Below are positions 15,799 through 25,224 of a stretch of 31,311 nt of DNA, in pieces (positions within the stretch are counted from its first letter, which is position 1; each line of letters opens with the position of its first letter). The stretch lies in NCBI GenBank assembly GCA_964433065.1, contig CAYSPZ010000012.1, positions 1 through 31,311 on the forward strand, given 5' to 3'. Source of the DNA: RGIG3009 sp964433065 (GTDB lineage Bacteria > Bacillota > Clostridia > Oscillospirales > Acutalibacteraceae). The notes below the pieces were generated by a model. That model was not told the DNA's origin, ran no database searches, and saw only the letters and a list, made by a program, of their open reading frames with translations. Made by a program: the position numbers and the translations under genes.

Positions 15799-18700
15799 TT
15801 ACATCTCAAACAAGTTAATTTGACTGGTTGCGGGAAGAGCCGCCAACACACCGAGTTTCTGCATCGATTCGATCACCGCTTTGGTAACACCCGAACGGTT
15901 TTGCAGATCGTCGCAGGAAATGAACTCGCCGTCTTTGCGCGCTTCCATCAGCGACTCCGCCGCCGAGGTGCCCAGCCCGTGTATCGAACTGAACGGCAGA
16001 CGGACTTTCCCGTCTTCCATCAGGAATTTATACGAATGGGATTTGTACAAGTCCACGGGTAAAAATTCCACACCGCGTTGCATCGCTTCATAAATGACGT
16101 GCAACGTTTCCGCCTGTGACAACTCTTTGGCGGTGGCTTCTTTTTTGTCTTTGGCACGGATCTCATCCATCGCGCGTTTAACCGCCGCAACACCTTGTTG
16201 TACCGGCTCGGCATCAAAATCTTCACCGCGACCGGTGAAATATGCCGCATAGTATTCGGCGGGACGGTGTACTTTATACCACGCGACTCTGAGTGCCGCG
16301 ATACAGTATGCCGCCGCGTGCGCTTTCGGGAACATATACTTGATCTTGAAGCAGGAATCCATATACCATTGCGGCACGTGGTTCTCTTTCATCGCATTAA
16401 TATGTTCCTCGGTGAGCAGTTTGGTCGCCTTGCCCTTACGCACGATCTCCATAATCTTAAATGCCATTTTCGGCGGTAATCCTTTGTGCATCAGGTAGGT
16501 CATAATGTTGTCACGGGTACCGATCACTTCCGAAATGGTACACGTTCCCGCGCGGATAAGTTCCTGTGCGTTACCGAGCCACACGTCGGTACCGTGTGAC
16601 AACCCTGAAATCTGTAACAGGTCCGCAAAGGTGGTGGGACGACAATCGAGCAACATCTGTCGCACGAATCCCGTACCCATTTCGGGAATGGAGAGGGTAC
16701 CCGTTTCGCAATCGATCTGTTCCACCGTCACGCCGAGCGGTTCGGGTGAGGTGAACAGTTTATACACTTCGGGGTCGGACATCGGCACGTCCATCACGCG
16801 GATCCCCGTATACTCTTCCAAATATTTGTAGATGGTCGGGATCACGTGACCCAAGTTATCCAGTTTCAGAATGGTATCGTGAATGGAATGGAAATCGAAG
16901 TGGGTGGTGATGATATCCGAATCGGCATCGTCGGCGGGATGTTGCGCGGGGCAAAAGTCCTCAATGACGTATTCACTCGGCACGACCACCATGCCGCCTG
17001 GGTGTTGTCCCGTCGTCCGTTTGACACCCGTACACCCTTGCGCCAGCCGCTCGATCTCCGCGTTGCTGAACGCGAGTCCGCGTTCCTCCGCATACTTTTT
17101 CACGTACCCGTACGCGGTCTTTTCCGCGACGGTGGAGATGGTACCGGCTTTGAACACGTGGTCACTGCCGAACAACGATTCGGTGTACTTGTGCGCCCGC
17201 GACTGGTATTCACTGGCAAAGTTCAAGTCGATATCGGGGGTCTTGTCCCCGTCGAAACCGAGGAAGGTCTCAAACGGTATCTCGTGACCGTCACGGTTAA
17301 GCGGTGTACCGCAATGCGGACAGTTTTTGTCGGGTAGGTCAAAACCTGAACCCACCGACCCGTCGGTGATGAATTCGGAATATTTACAGTGGGGACACGA
17401 GTAGTGCGGTTCGAGCGGATTGACTTCCGATATTCCCGCCATATTCGCAACGAACGACGATCCGACCGAACCACGCGATCCGACCAGATACCCGTTATCT
17501 ACCGAGTTTTTCACGAGTTTTTGCGCGATCATATACAACACCGCAAACCCGTTTTTGATGATGGAATTCAGTTCTTTTTCCAGCCGTTTTGCCACCAGTT
17601 CGGGGACGGGATCACCGTACAACTCCTTCGCACGTGCCCAGGTGATCTCGGTCAACTGCTCGTCCGACCCGTCGATGTGCGGCGGATAGTTGCCCTCGGG
17701 GATCGGGCGGATCTCCTCAATGCTGTCGGCAATACGGTTGGGGTTCTCCACCACCACTTCGTATGCCTTTTCGGGGGGTAGATAATCAAATTCTTTGAGC
17801 ATTTCGTCGGTGGTACGCAGGTACAACGGTGCTTGTTCATCCGCATCGGAATACCCTTGTCCCGCCTGTAAAATACGGCGGTACACCTCGTCTTCGGGAT
17901 CTAAGAAATGTACGTCACAGGTTGCACAAACGGGAATGTTCAGTTCTTCGCCGAGCCGTACGATCGTGCGGTTGAATTCCCGCAACGTTTCCTCGTCGGG
18001 TGCGATCGGCGGTGCCATCGTCCCGTCTTTTCGTTTGGTGGGACGGAGCATGAAACGGTTGTTGCCGATGGGTTGAATTTCCAGAAAATCGTGAAACCGT
18101 GCGATCTCGCACAACTCGTCCCACGGCTTGTTTTGTAAGATCGCCTGGAACAATTCACTCGCTTCACACGCACTGCCGACGATCAACCCTTCGCGCAGTT
18201 CTTCCAACTTGCGCCGCTCAATGCGCGGTCGTTTATAGAAATTGTCCAGATGACTATACGAAATGAGTTTATACAGATTTTTCAGTCCCACCTGATTTTT
18301 CGCTAACAGGATCAAGTGGTAGGGACGTGTCTTTTTCGGATCTTCCCCGTCTTCCAGACGTTGTTCGTTGACGTAATACGCTTCGACACCGTACAGGATC
18401 TTGATCGGTTTGCCTTCCTTTTTCAGGTCGGCGGCGGTGTTCATCGCCTCAGGGTACGCTTGCGCTACCCCGTGGTCGGTGATAGCGATGGCGGGATGTC
18501 CCCATTTCGCCGCGCGTTTGATGAGCGCTTTGGCATCTGATACCGCGTCCATCGCGGACATTTTGGTATGCAGGTGTAACTCCACCCGTTTACGTTCGGC
18601 GGTATCCTGTTTTTCGTACCGTGTGACCAACGCGATGCATTTCGGAGAAAGTACGTTGCATTTTGCAAACTCGTCAAATTCATACGTACCGCTCATCAAC

Positions 18701-19626
18701 ACGCAACTGCCGTTTTTCAGCGATTCCATCGCTTCCAATTTTTGTTTATCGCGGCGCACGTCGGTCCATAAAATGACCTCGATGGAATTGGTGCGATCGC
18801 TGATATAGAAGGTGTGACGGATCTTCGCACCGTCGCGGAATGCGCGGGTCTCATACCCGAACACTTCACCCCACACCGTCACAAATCCGTCTTGCAAACG
18901 GTTGAGCGGGGTCGGGAATTCCCGTGATACGGTACCGAACAACGGTTGCGCGGTTTCGAGATACACGGGCAATCCGCCTTCGGGCGGCACGGTGGGGTCG
19001 GCGGGCTTGAGCGGTTTGACCGAAGCACCCTCGCTCGGCTTTTTCGCCGCTTTTTCAGCGGCGGCTTGTCGCGCCCTTTCGGCGGCTTCTTCCGCCTGCT
19101 TTTGTGCCTCTTCCATCAGTCGTTTATATTGCTCGTCGTCCTGTGATACGCTTTCTTCACCCACGAAGGTGACCGATACGGTACACCCGAACAATTCACG
19201 AATGAGCGAGGCAAACATTTTGTCGGTACCGGTCGTTTCGATGACGTTACGGGTACCGTGTTTGAGTTCCACCGTCCACCCGTTTTCGTCAGCGGTACAC
19301 ACCGCGTCATTGAACGTGCCGTTGACCACCGTACTGCGCCGTTTTAAAAAAGCGACCACCGTCGGAAAACACGACGGTGACAAACTATCGGCGGGATACA
19401 GCGGTAAAAACTCCGCACTGCGCAGTCCGAGTCCTGCGGCAACCGCTTGTTCCAATGCGGCGATGTGTTCGTATTCTTCAAAGCACGGCAAACACACCCG
19501 CGCGCGGATACGCATATCCGCGCGGTTTAATGAGATCTGTTCCACCGTCGCCTCGGCAAACCGTTCACGTACCGCCGCATCGGTTATGTAAGGGGAAAAT
19601 AATACGTCTACTGTCGGTTGACTCAT
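15799..19626 (-). CDS. polC: DNA polymerase III PolC-type alpha subunit, lacking the exonuclease domain
   Basis: This 1275-residue protein is the replicative polymerase of Firmicutes. In order: N-terminal domains (1-150), an Ala/Lys/Glu-rich linker (165-215), an OB domain (about 245-335), a PHP domain opening at H351-L-H353 and D384-H385, then SHLDNFYKRPRIERRKL, the zinc ribbon CPHC...CPHC (744-772), the catalytic PDIDLNF (D798, D800), GVKRTTGQHPGG, FPKAHAAAY, and a C-terminal QINLF clamp-binding motif. In Bacillus PolC a DEDDh proofreading domain interrupts the PHP domain after the YGVEA motif; here YGVEAYYVN (412-420) passes within about 15 residues to TRPYHLILLAKN, with no FDVETTG or other exonuclease motif. 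The gene overlaps ispG by four bases (ATGA). Confidence 0.95.
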   Translation of the reverse strand: MSQPTVDVLFSPYITDAAVRERFAEATVEQISLNRADMRIRARVCLPCFEEYEHIAALEQAVAAGLGLRSAEFLPLYPADSLSPSCFPTVVAFLKRRSTVVNGTFNDAVCTADENGWTVELKHGTRNVIETTGTDKMFASLIRELFGCTVSVTFVGEESVSQDDEQYKRLMEEAQKQAEEAAERARQAAAEKAAKKPSEGASVKPLKPADPTVPPEGGLPVYLETAQPLFGTVSREFPTPLNRLQDGFVTVWGEVFGYETRAFRDGAKIRHTFYISDRTNSIEVILWTDVRRDKQKLEAMESLKNGSCVLMSGTYEFDEFAKCNVLSPKCIALVTRYEKQDTAERKRVELHLHTKMSAMDAVSDAKALIKRAAKWGHPAIAITDHGVAQAYPEAMNTAADLKKEGKPIKILYGVEAYYVNEQRLEDGEDPKKTRPYHLILLAKNQVGLKNLYKLISYSHLDNFYKRPRIERRKLEELREGLIVGSACEASELFQAILQNKPWDELCEIARFHDFLEIQPIGNNRFMLRPTKRKDGTMAPPIAPDEETLREFNRTIVRLGEELNIPVCATCDVHFLDPEDEVYRRILQAGQGYSDADEQAPLYLRTTDEMLKEFDYLPPEKAYEVVVENPNRIADSIEEIRPIPEGNYPPHIDGSDEQLTEITWARAKELYGDPVPELVAKRLEKELNSIIKNGFAVLYMIAQKLVKNSVDNGYLVGSRGSVGSSFVANMAGISEVNPLEPHYSCPHCKYSEFITDGSVGSGFDLPDKNCPHCGTPLNRDGHEIPFETFLGFDGDKTPDIDLNFASEYQSRAHKYTESLFGSDHVFKAGTISTVAEKTAYGYVKKYAEERGLAFSNAEIERLAQGCTGVKRTTGQHPGGMVVVPSEYVIEDFCPAQHPADDADSDIITTHFDFHSIHDTILKLDNLGHVIPTIYKYLEEYTGIRVMDVPMSDPEVYKLFTSPEPLGVTVEQIDCETGTLSIPEMGTGFVRQMLLDCRPTTFADLLQISGLSHGTDVWLGNAQELIRAGTCTISEVIGTRDNIMTYLMHKGLPPKMAFKIMEIVRKGKATKLLTEEHINAMKENHVPQWYMDSCFKIKYMFPKAHAAAYCIAALRVAWYKVHRPAEYYAAYFTGRGEDFDAEPVQQGVAAVKRAMDEIRAKDKKEATAKELSQAETLHVIYEAMQRGVEFLPVDLYKSHSYKFLMEDGKVRLPFSSIHGLGTSAAESLMEARKDGEFISCDDLQNRSGVTKAVIESMQKLGVLAALPATSQINLFEM

Positions 19627-20672
19627 AACAATTCCAATTCCTTTATCAGTTCTTCGACCGCCTGCTCCTGTGCGACGGTACGAAGGATCTCTCCTTTTTT
19701 AAAGATGGCAACCTTCCCGTCACCACCCGCAATACCGAGATCGGCTTCTTTGGCTTCGCCCGGTCCGTTTACGATACATCCCATCACCGCGACGGTCGCG
19801 TTCTTGTGAATCGAGCGGACCAGCTCTTCCACCTCGTGCGCGATACCGATCAGATCGACCTTGGTACGTCCGCAGGTCGGGCAGGATACCAGCGTGACCC
19901 CGTCACGGCGCAATCCCAGACCTCTGAGAATATCGATACCCGCTTCCACCTCGCGTACGGGGTCAGCGGTCAAGGATACCCGAATGGTATCTCCGATTCC
20001 CTGCAATAACAACGAGCCGATACCCATTGCCGATTTGATCAGCCCCATTCGTTCGGTTCCCGCCTCGGTCACACCGAGATGCAACGGGTACTTACACGAA
20101 GCGGCGGTCAGTTGATACGCTTCCACCATCGTTTGGACGTTGGAGGATTTGATCGAGATGACGATATCGTCGAAATCGTATTTTTCCAGTAACGACGCGT
20201 GGTACAACGCACTTTCGCACATCGCTTGCGGGGTGGGATGCCCGTATTTTTTTAATATCTCTTTTTCCAGCGAACCCGAATTGACACCGATCCGAATGGG
20301 AATACGCTTATCGCGACACGCAGTCGCCACCGCGCGCACCCGTTCTTCGTCACCGATGTTGCCGGGATTGATGCGGATCTTATCGATCCCCGCCGCCACG
20401 CAATCAAGTGCCAGACGGTAGTCGAAATGAATGTCCGCTACCAGCGGAATGTCCACCTGCGATTTGACCGCGTCGACCAAGCGCACCGCTTCGGCATTGG
20501 GAATCGCGATGCGTAAAATGTCGCATCCCGCCTGCTTTAAGCGTTTGGCTTGTTCGACCGTTCCTGCCACGTCGTGCGCCGGAACGTTTCCCATTGATTG
20601 TACCGTGATCGGCGCCGTACCACCCATCGGCACTCCGCCTACCGTCACCGTTTTACACACACGACGTTGCAT
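19623..20672 (-). CDS. ispG: 4-hydroxy-3-methylbut-2-enyl diphosphate synthase (flavodoxin/ferredoxin)
   Basis: This 349-residue iron-sulfur enzyme performs the sixth step of the MEP isoprenoid pathway, turning MEcPP into HMBPP. The TIM-barrel part shows APITVQSMGN and RINPGNIG, and the cluster ligands are in CPTCGRT and the GCIVNGPGEA motif near the C-terminus. The short bacterial form without the plant-type insertion fits the length. The ATG at 20672 follows GAGGTGAC; an upstream in-frame extension overlaps rseP and is not needed. dxr, another MEP gene, lies two genes upstream. Confidence 0.96.
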   Translation of the reverse strand: MQRRVCKTVTVGGVPMGGTAPITVQSMGNVPAHDVAGTVEQAKRLKQAGCDILRIAIPNAEAVRLVDAVKSQVDIPLVADIHFDYRLALDCVAAGIDKIRINPGNIGDEERVRAVATACRDKRIPIRIGVNSGSLEKEILKKYGHPTPQAMCESALYHASLLEKYDFDDIVISIKSSNVQTMVEAYQLTAASCKYPLHLGVTEAGTERMGLIKSAMGIGSLLLQGIGDTIRVSLTADPVREVEAGIDILRGLGLRRDGVTLVSCPTCGRTKVDLIGIAHEVEELVRSIHKNATVAVMGCIVNGPGEAKEADLGIAGGDGKVAIFKKGEILRTVAQEQAVEELIKELELL

Positions 20673-20682
20673 AACTGTCACC

Positions 20683-21831
20683 TCAAGCAAATAATTTAAA
20701 CACGTCACTGAACGAAACGACCACAATCAGTAACAGTAACAAAGCCATTCCCGCCGCGTGGATCCAGCCCTCATATTTCGGGGGAACGGGTTTGCGGGTA
20801 ATGCCTTCCCACGCAAGGAATACCAACCGTCCGCCGTCCAATGCGGGAAACGGTAACAGATTAAACACACCCACGTTGACCGTGAGTAACGTGATCAACA
20901 TTAACACGTTGGCAAGACCATCCTGCCAGTAACTTTGTTGTACGGCATCTTCCACCACGTCACCGATGGCATCCACCGTGCCGATGGGTCCCGACAGTTC
21001 GTTGAGTCCGTACCGACCGGTCAACATCTGACCGAGCGATCGCCAGACCATCACCGCGATACTGACTTCGGTCTTCGCGGATTGGACGACGGTACTCCAC
21101 ACCGTCTGTTCGATGGCATTGACTTTAAAATCGTAGATCAACCGATACCCGCCGCTTTCAATCGGTTCCCGTTTGAAGGTCACCGCGGGTAATTCCACCG
21201 TTTGGGCCTTGCCGTCCACCGTACGACGTACGGTGATCGCGAACGATTCGTCGTCACCGCTTTGTAACAGCGATTGAATATCCATCACCGTAAACACGCG
21301 ACCGCCTTCGATACTGAGAAGTTGATCGCCTTCCCGCAATCCGCTCTGGTAACTGACCGCGGTGTCGGGCAGTTCGGCAATGGCGGTACCCGCATAATAC
21401 ACGTTGCCGTTTTCAAGTGGGCGGGTACAGATCCCGTAATAGCCGAGCAACAAGATGAACCCGAGCAACAGGTTCATCGCAGCGCCTGCCGCCACGATGA
21501 TGACCCGTTTCCACACTTTTTTGTTGCCGAACGCGCGGGGGTTTTGGGAAACGTCCGTAGTCTGTGCGGATACCGATCCGCTTCCCGCTTCGTCTTCCCC
21601 TTCCATCGCGCAATATCCGCCGATCGGAAGCAGACGTACCGAGTACTTGGTCTCGCCCTTGCCCCAACCGAACAGTTTGGGACCCATTCCCATCGCAAAT
21701 TCGTTGACCTGAACGTCCAACCGCTTCGCCGCAATAAAATGACCCCATTCGTGAATGATCACGATGATCCCAAACACGAGCAATGCCGCCACAAGGCGCA
21801 ATATCCACAACAATACGGTTAGTATGACCAT
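20683..21831 (-). CDS. rseP: RIP metalloprotease RseP (site-2 protease with PDZ domain)
   Basis: This 382-residue inner-membrane zinc protease cleaves membrane-spanning segments; in Bacillus the homologue RasP processes anti-sigma factors and leftover signal peptides. The zinc motif is H27-E-W-G-H31 in the first membrane helix, a PDZ domain spans about 145-220 (SYQSGLREGDQLLSIEG), and the second ligand motif is NLLPFPALDGGR near residue 330, ahead of the last membrane helices. The ATG at 21831 overlaps the purine run that follows the dxr stop (GAGGTG), giving a short spacing, so the exact start is slightly uncertain. Confidence 0.94.
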   Translation of the reverse strand: MVILTVLLWILRLVAALLVFGIIVIIHEWGHFIAAKRLDVQVNEFAMGMGPKLFGWGKGETKYSVRLLPIGGYCAMEGEDEAGSGSVSAQTTDVSQNPRAFGNKKVWKRVIIVAAGAAMNLLLGFILLLGYYGICTRPLENGNVYYAGTAIAELPDTAVSYQSGLREGDQLLSIEGGRVFTVMDIQSLLQSGDDESFAITVRRTVDGKAQTVELPAVTFKREPIESGGYRLIYDFKVNAIEQTVWSTVVQSAKTEVSIAVMVWRSLGQMLTGRYGLNELSGPIGTVDAIGDVVEDAVQQSYWQDGLANVLMLITLLTVNVGVFNLLPFPALDGGRLVFLAWEGITRKPVPPKYEGWIHAAGMALLLLLIVVVSFSDVFKLFA

Positions 21832-21835
21832 CACC

Positions 21836-23011
21836 TCATTTGGTTTGTATAAAAGACTCCGTCTGTCGACGGCACTCGGCATCGATCGCCAGAATATCCT
21901 GTTCGGTGACCGCGTTCGGCAGCGGCATATCCAATGCCGCTTCAATACACGCGGCAATCTCGGGTAACGCGATACGCCCTTGCCTGAACGCTGCGTTTGC
22001 CACCTCGTTTGCGGCATTCGCCGCCGCGGGATATCCGCCGCCTTTTTGCAATGCCCGTCGACAGAGATCCATACACGGGAACGCTTGGTTATCGGGTTCG
22101 AAGAAGGTGAGTTTCCCGAACTCGGTCAAGGACAAGCGTTTGACCGACGACGGCAAACGTTGCGGATAGGTAAGCGCATATTGAATGGGAATGCGCATAT
22201 CCGGTACACCGAGTTGCGCGAGTACCGAATAGTCTTCAAATTCCACCAGTGAGTGGATCACACTTTCACGGTGGACTACAATATCTATATTCTCCTGCGG
22301 CAGATCAAATAACCATCGCGCTTCGATGAGTTCTAATCCTTTGTTCATCATTGTGGCGGAATCGATGGTGATCTTCGCACCCATATCCCAGTTGGGATGC
22401 CGCAACGCATCGGCGGGGGTAACCGTTTTGAGTTGGTCGGCAGTCTTGCCGAAAAACGGACCGCCCGACGCGGTCAATATCAGACGGCGCACACCGTCGG
22501 GAGCAGTCATCGGCGGCACCCATCCGCCGTTTCGCGTACCCTGTAAACATTGGAAGATAGCAGAATGTTCACTGTCAACCGGTAATAACCGTACCCCGTT
22601 TTCGCGGGCGGTACGCATCACCGGTTCACCGCCCGCCACCAACGTTTCTTTGTTGGCAAGTGCCACGTCGTGTCCCGCTCTCAGTGCGGCAAGGGTCGGT
22701 TGTAATCCCACCATACCGACCACCGCGTTTAACACGGTATCGGCTTGCGGTAACGATGCCAACGTACACAATCCGTCCATACCGGTGAGAATGCGGGTAT
22801 CACAGTCCGCCACCCGAACGCGCAGGTCGTTCGCCGCCGTTTCTTGAAACATCACCGCGTATTGCGGACGGTACCGACGGATCTGTTGTTCCATCGCGTC
22901 CACCTGACTGTGTGCCGCAAGTCCTAACACCGACCGACCCATCTGCTCGATCACGTCCAGTGCCTGAACACCGATCGATCCGGTTGAGCCGAGAATAACG
23001 ATTCCTTTCAT
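21836..23011 (-). CDS. dxr: 1-deoxy-D-xylulose 5-phosphate reductoisomerase
   Basis: This 391-residue NADPH enzyme converts DXP to MEP, the committed step of the MEP pathway. The Rossmann motif GSTGSIGVQALDVI is at the N-terminus, and substrate and metal residues lie in LPVDSEHSAIFQCLQG, TASGGPF and IDSATMMNKGLELIEARWLF. Length is normal. The ATG at 23011 is preceded by GAGGAG; a longer frame to 23092 runs back into cdsA and is rejected. It lies 13 bases after cdsA. Confidence 0.96.
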   Translation of the reverse strand: MKGIVILGSTGSIGVQALDVIEQMGRSVLGLAAHSQVDAMEQQIRRYRPQYAVMFQETAANDLRVRVADCDTRILTGMDGLCTLASLPQADTVLNAVVGMVGLQPTLAALRAGHDVALANKETLVAGGEPVMRTARENGVRLLPVDSEHSAIFQCLQGTRNGGWVPPMTAPDGVRRLILTASGGPFFGKTADQLKTVTPADALRHPNWDMGAKITIDSATMMNKGLELIEARWLFDLPQENIDIVVHRESVIHSLVEFEDYSVLAQLGVPDMRIPIQYALTYPQRLPSSVKRLSLTEFGKLTFFEPDNQAFPCMDLCRRALQKGGGYPAAANAANEVANAAFRQGRIALPEIAACIEAALDMPLPNAVTEQDILAIDAECRRQTESFIQTK

Positions 23012-23024
23012 TGTGGGTGACTCC

Positions 23025-23840
23025 TCAATAGATAATGGGTAAAAACCGTACGGCGAAATACACGATGGGTAACACGAACAGTAAACTGTCAAAACGATCC
23101 ATCACACCGCCGTGACCGGGAAACAAGTTGCCGAAATCTTTAATACCGCAACGACGTTTGATCAGCGACGCGAACAGGTCACCAATCACCGAAAGCGGCG
23201 CGCCGATCAACGCTAACCCGAAGATGGTCCAATAGGATACCGCACCCTCCTGCAGGAAAGCCGCTTGATAAACAAACCCCGCAAACAGGCTCATCAGGAT
23301 GGAAAAACCGATCCCGCCGATCAGGCCCTCCACCGTTTTCTTCGGGGAGATGTTGGGACACAGTTTGTGTTTACCGAAAAAGGTACCGACAAAATAGGCA
23401 CCGATATCCGACATCCACGAAATGATCAATGCCAAAAACACGTAAAACAGACCGTGCGTACCTGCGTTACGCAGATACGACAGGCTGGACAGCGATACCG
23501 CGATCATCACCGACAGTAACAACACCGCGCCCACCTTTTCGAGCGACAACACGTCGTGATATCGCAGATGTAATAAAATCACCGCCAACACGTAGACGAT
23601 ACATACCGTCACGACCTCCATAACGGTCATCCGATCGAAAAACGGTGCGACCAGCGCAAACACAATTGCCAACACCTTCAGCAACCGATGTCGGACCATT
23701 TTGGTAGCGGTCAATACTTCGTGTACCGCGATACCGCAGATGAATGACATCGCGATCGTCAACACGATGGACCACGGCAAAAACAAAACGACCAGTAATG
23801 CCGCCGCCGCGACCACACCTGTAATGATACGTGTTTTCAC
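23025..23840 (-). CDS. cdsA: Phosphatidate cytidylyltransferase
   Basis: This 271-residue membrane enzyme makes CDP-diacylglycerol from phosphatidate and CTP, the branch point of phospholipid synthesis. About seven hydrophobic segments span the protein, and the C-terminal family signature is visible as SLIKRRCGIKDFGNLFPGHG followed by GVMDRFDS. SDIGAYFVGTFFGKHKLCP and SPKKTVEG are other conserved motifs. It starts with GTG at 23840, with AGAGGAAG upstream, 15 bases after uppS. Confidence 0.95.
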   Translation of the reverse strand: MKTRIITGVVAAAALLVVLFLPWSIVLTIAMSFICGIAVHEVLTATKMVRHRLLKVLAIVFALVAPFFDRMTVMEVVTVCIVYVLAVILLHLRYHDVLSLEKVGAVLLLSVMIAVSLSSLSYLRNAGTHGLFYVFLALIISWMSDIGAYFVGTFFGKHKLCPNISPKKTVEGLIGGIGFSILMSLFAGFVYQAAFLQEGAVSYWTIFGLALIGAPLSVIGDLFASLIKRRCGIKDFGNLFPGHGGVMDRFDSLLFVLPIVYFAVRFLPIIY

Positions 23841-23855
23841 ACTTTACACTTCCTC

Positions 23856-24602
23856 TCAAAGACCGCCGAAACGACGGTGGCGCTTTCCGTATTCTTCGAG
23901 CGCCTTATCCAGATCTTTGACCGTGAAATCCGGCCACAGGATATCCTCAAATACATATTCCGCATACGCGCATTGCCAGATGAGAAAATTGGAAAGCCGA
24001 TATTCTCCGCTGGGACGCAGGATCATATCCACTTCCGCCTGACCGGCGGTATACAGATGTTGTTCCACCTTATCGACGTCGATATCCGTCGGTTGCAATG
24101 TTCCGTCCTGTACCTGTTGCGCGAGTGCGCGCATCGCGGTCACCAGTTCGTCACGGCCGCCGTAGTTGATAGCGAGGTTTAAGATCATTCCCGTCTTGTC
24201 GGCGGTGGATTCTTCCGCTTCCGCCATCAGTTGCTGAATGTCTTCGGACAACACCGTACGGTCACCGATAAAGCGGGTACGGATATTTTCGTGTTTAAAA
24301 TCCGCCAGCGATTCTCTCAAATAATCCCGCAGCAGATTCATGATCGCGTCCACTTCCACTTTCGGTCGTTTCCAGTTTTCGGTGGAAAAGGTGTAGAAGG
24401 TGACCGACTCGATCCCGCGCTTTTCACAATGTTTGGCAATGGTACGGAACACTTTGGCACCTGCGGCATGACCCGCCGTACGCGGTAACCCGCGCTTTTG
24501 CGCCCATCGACCGTTTCCGTCCATAATAATACCGAGATGTTTCGGAACGGGTAACGTCTCGGCGGATTGCCGATCTTTCTTTTTTGAAAACAAAGGTATC
24601 AT
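23856..24602 (-). CDS. uppS: Undecaprenyl diphosphate synthase (isoprenyl transferase)
   Basis: This cis-prenyltransferase of 248 residues extends farnesyl diphosphate to the C55 carrier for cell-wall synthesis. The signature HLGIIMDGNGRWAQKRGLPR carries the catalytic Asp28, followed by TFYTFSTENWKRP and NLAINYGGRDEL, and RPSGEYRLSNFLIWQ near the C-terminus. I place the start at ATG 24602, with GGGGTAG upstream, because it gives the usual family N-terminus. An in-frame ATG at 24659 overlaps the frr stop (TGATG) with a good GGAG site and would add 19 residues across a strong hairpin; it cannot be excluded. Confidence 0.94.
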   Translation of the reverse strand: MIPLFSKKKDRQSAETLPVPKHLGIIMDGNGRWAQKRGLPRTAGHAAGAKVFRTIAKHCEKRGIESVTFYTFSTENWKRPKVEVDAIMNLLRDYLRESLADFKHENIRTRFIGDRTVLSEDIQQLMAEAEESTADKTGMILNLAINYGGRDELVTAMRALAQQVQDGTLQPTDIDVDKVEQHLYTAGQAEVDMILRPSGEYRLSNFLIWQCAYAEYVFEDILWPDFTVKDLDKALEEYGKRHRRFGGL

Positions 24603-24620
24603 AACACTACCCCATTTTGA

Positions 24621-24655
24621 ATATGACCGCCGGAGAATTTCCCCGCCGGTCATAT
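24621..24655. repeat. 35-bp near-perfect palindrome between frr and uppS
   Basis: The two 17-base arms (24621-24637 and 24639-24655) are complementary at 15 of 17 positions, with outer arms ATATGACCG/CGGTCATAT. No T-run follows on either strand, so it is not a normal terminator. In the mRNA it would form a strong hairpin right before the uppS ribosome binding site. Confidence 0.75.
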
Positions 24656-24658
24656 ACA

Positions 24659-25213
24659 TCAGATCTCCATAATTTCTTTTTCTTTTTTCGCCGCGATATC
24701 GTCGATCTCTTTGCAGAATTTATCGGTGAGATCCTGCATCCGTTTTTCGGCGCCTTTGAGATCGTCCTCGGTGATCTCCGATTTTTTCTTCATATCTTTG
24801 AGTTTTTCGAGCGCGTCGCGACGGATCGAACGGATCGCCACTTTGGAATCCTCGCCGTATTTGGAAATGCCTTTGACCAGTTCCTTACGACGTTCCTCGG
24901 TAAGCGGCGGGAAGGTCAGGCGCAGCGCACTGCCGTCGTTCTGCGGATTCAACCCGAGATCCGACGTTAAGATCGCTTTTTCAATGTCACGCAAGGTACT
25001 CTTATCCCACGGTGTGATCAGAATGGTGCGCGGTTCGGGTACCGATATCGCCGCCATCTGGTTGATCGGGGTGGCGACACCGTAATAGTCGACCTGAATA
25101 CGGTCGAGCACGGTGGGGTTGGCGCGACCGGCACGAATGGTGCCGTATTCTCTGACCAACGCGTCGATGGTCTTGTTCATTTTCTCTTTTACATTCGCAA
25201 ATACTTGTTCCAT
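24659..25213 (-). CDS. frr: Ribosome recycling factor
   Basis: This 184-residue protein splits post-termination ribosomes together with EF-G. The sequence fits RRF along its length: MNKTIDALVREYGTIRAGRANP near the N-terminus, LDRIQVDYYGVATPINQMA, and the central DKSTLRDIEKAI ... DLGLNPQNDG, then LTEERRKELVK and a long C-terminal helix. The ATG at 25213 follows AAGGAGAA, and the gene lies 11 bases after pyrH. Confidence 0.97.
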   Translation of the reverse strand: MEQVFANVKEKMNKTIDALVREYGTIRAGRANPTVLDRIQVDYYGVATPINQMAAISVPEPRTILITPWDKSTLRDIEKAILTSDLGLNPQNDGSALRLTFPPLTEERRKELVKGISKYGEDSKVAIRSIRRDALEKLKDMKKKSEITEDDLKGAEKRMQDLTDKFCKEIDDIAAKKEKEIMEI

Positions 25214-25224
25214 AACGTTCTCCT

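Noticed and set aside
18902..19591. A 229-codon open frame on the plus strand opposite the polC N-terminus
   Set aside because: Low-complexity Ser/Ala composition and no ribosome binding site; it mirrors the polC linker region.
15799..19626. Frameshift or assembly gap as the reason for the missing PolC exonuclease
   Set aside because: The frame is continuous through the junction and the joined segments read as smooth PHP-domain sequence, so a sequencing frameshift cannot explain it; an in-frame assembly deletion remains possible and is listed as a refuting test.
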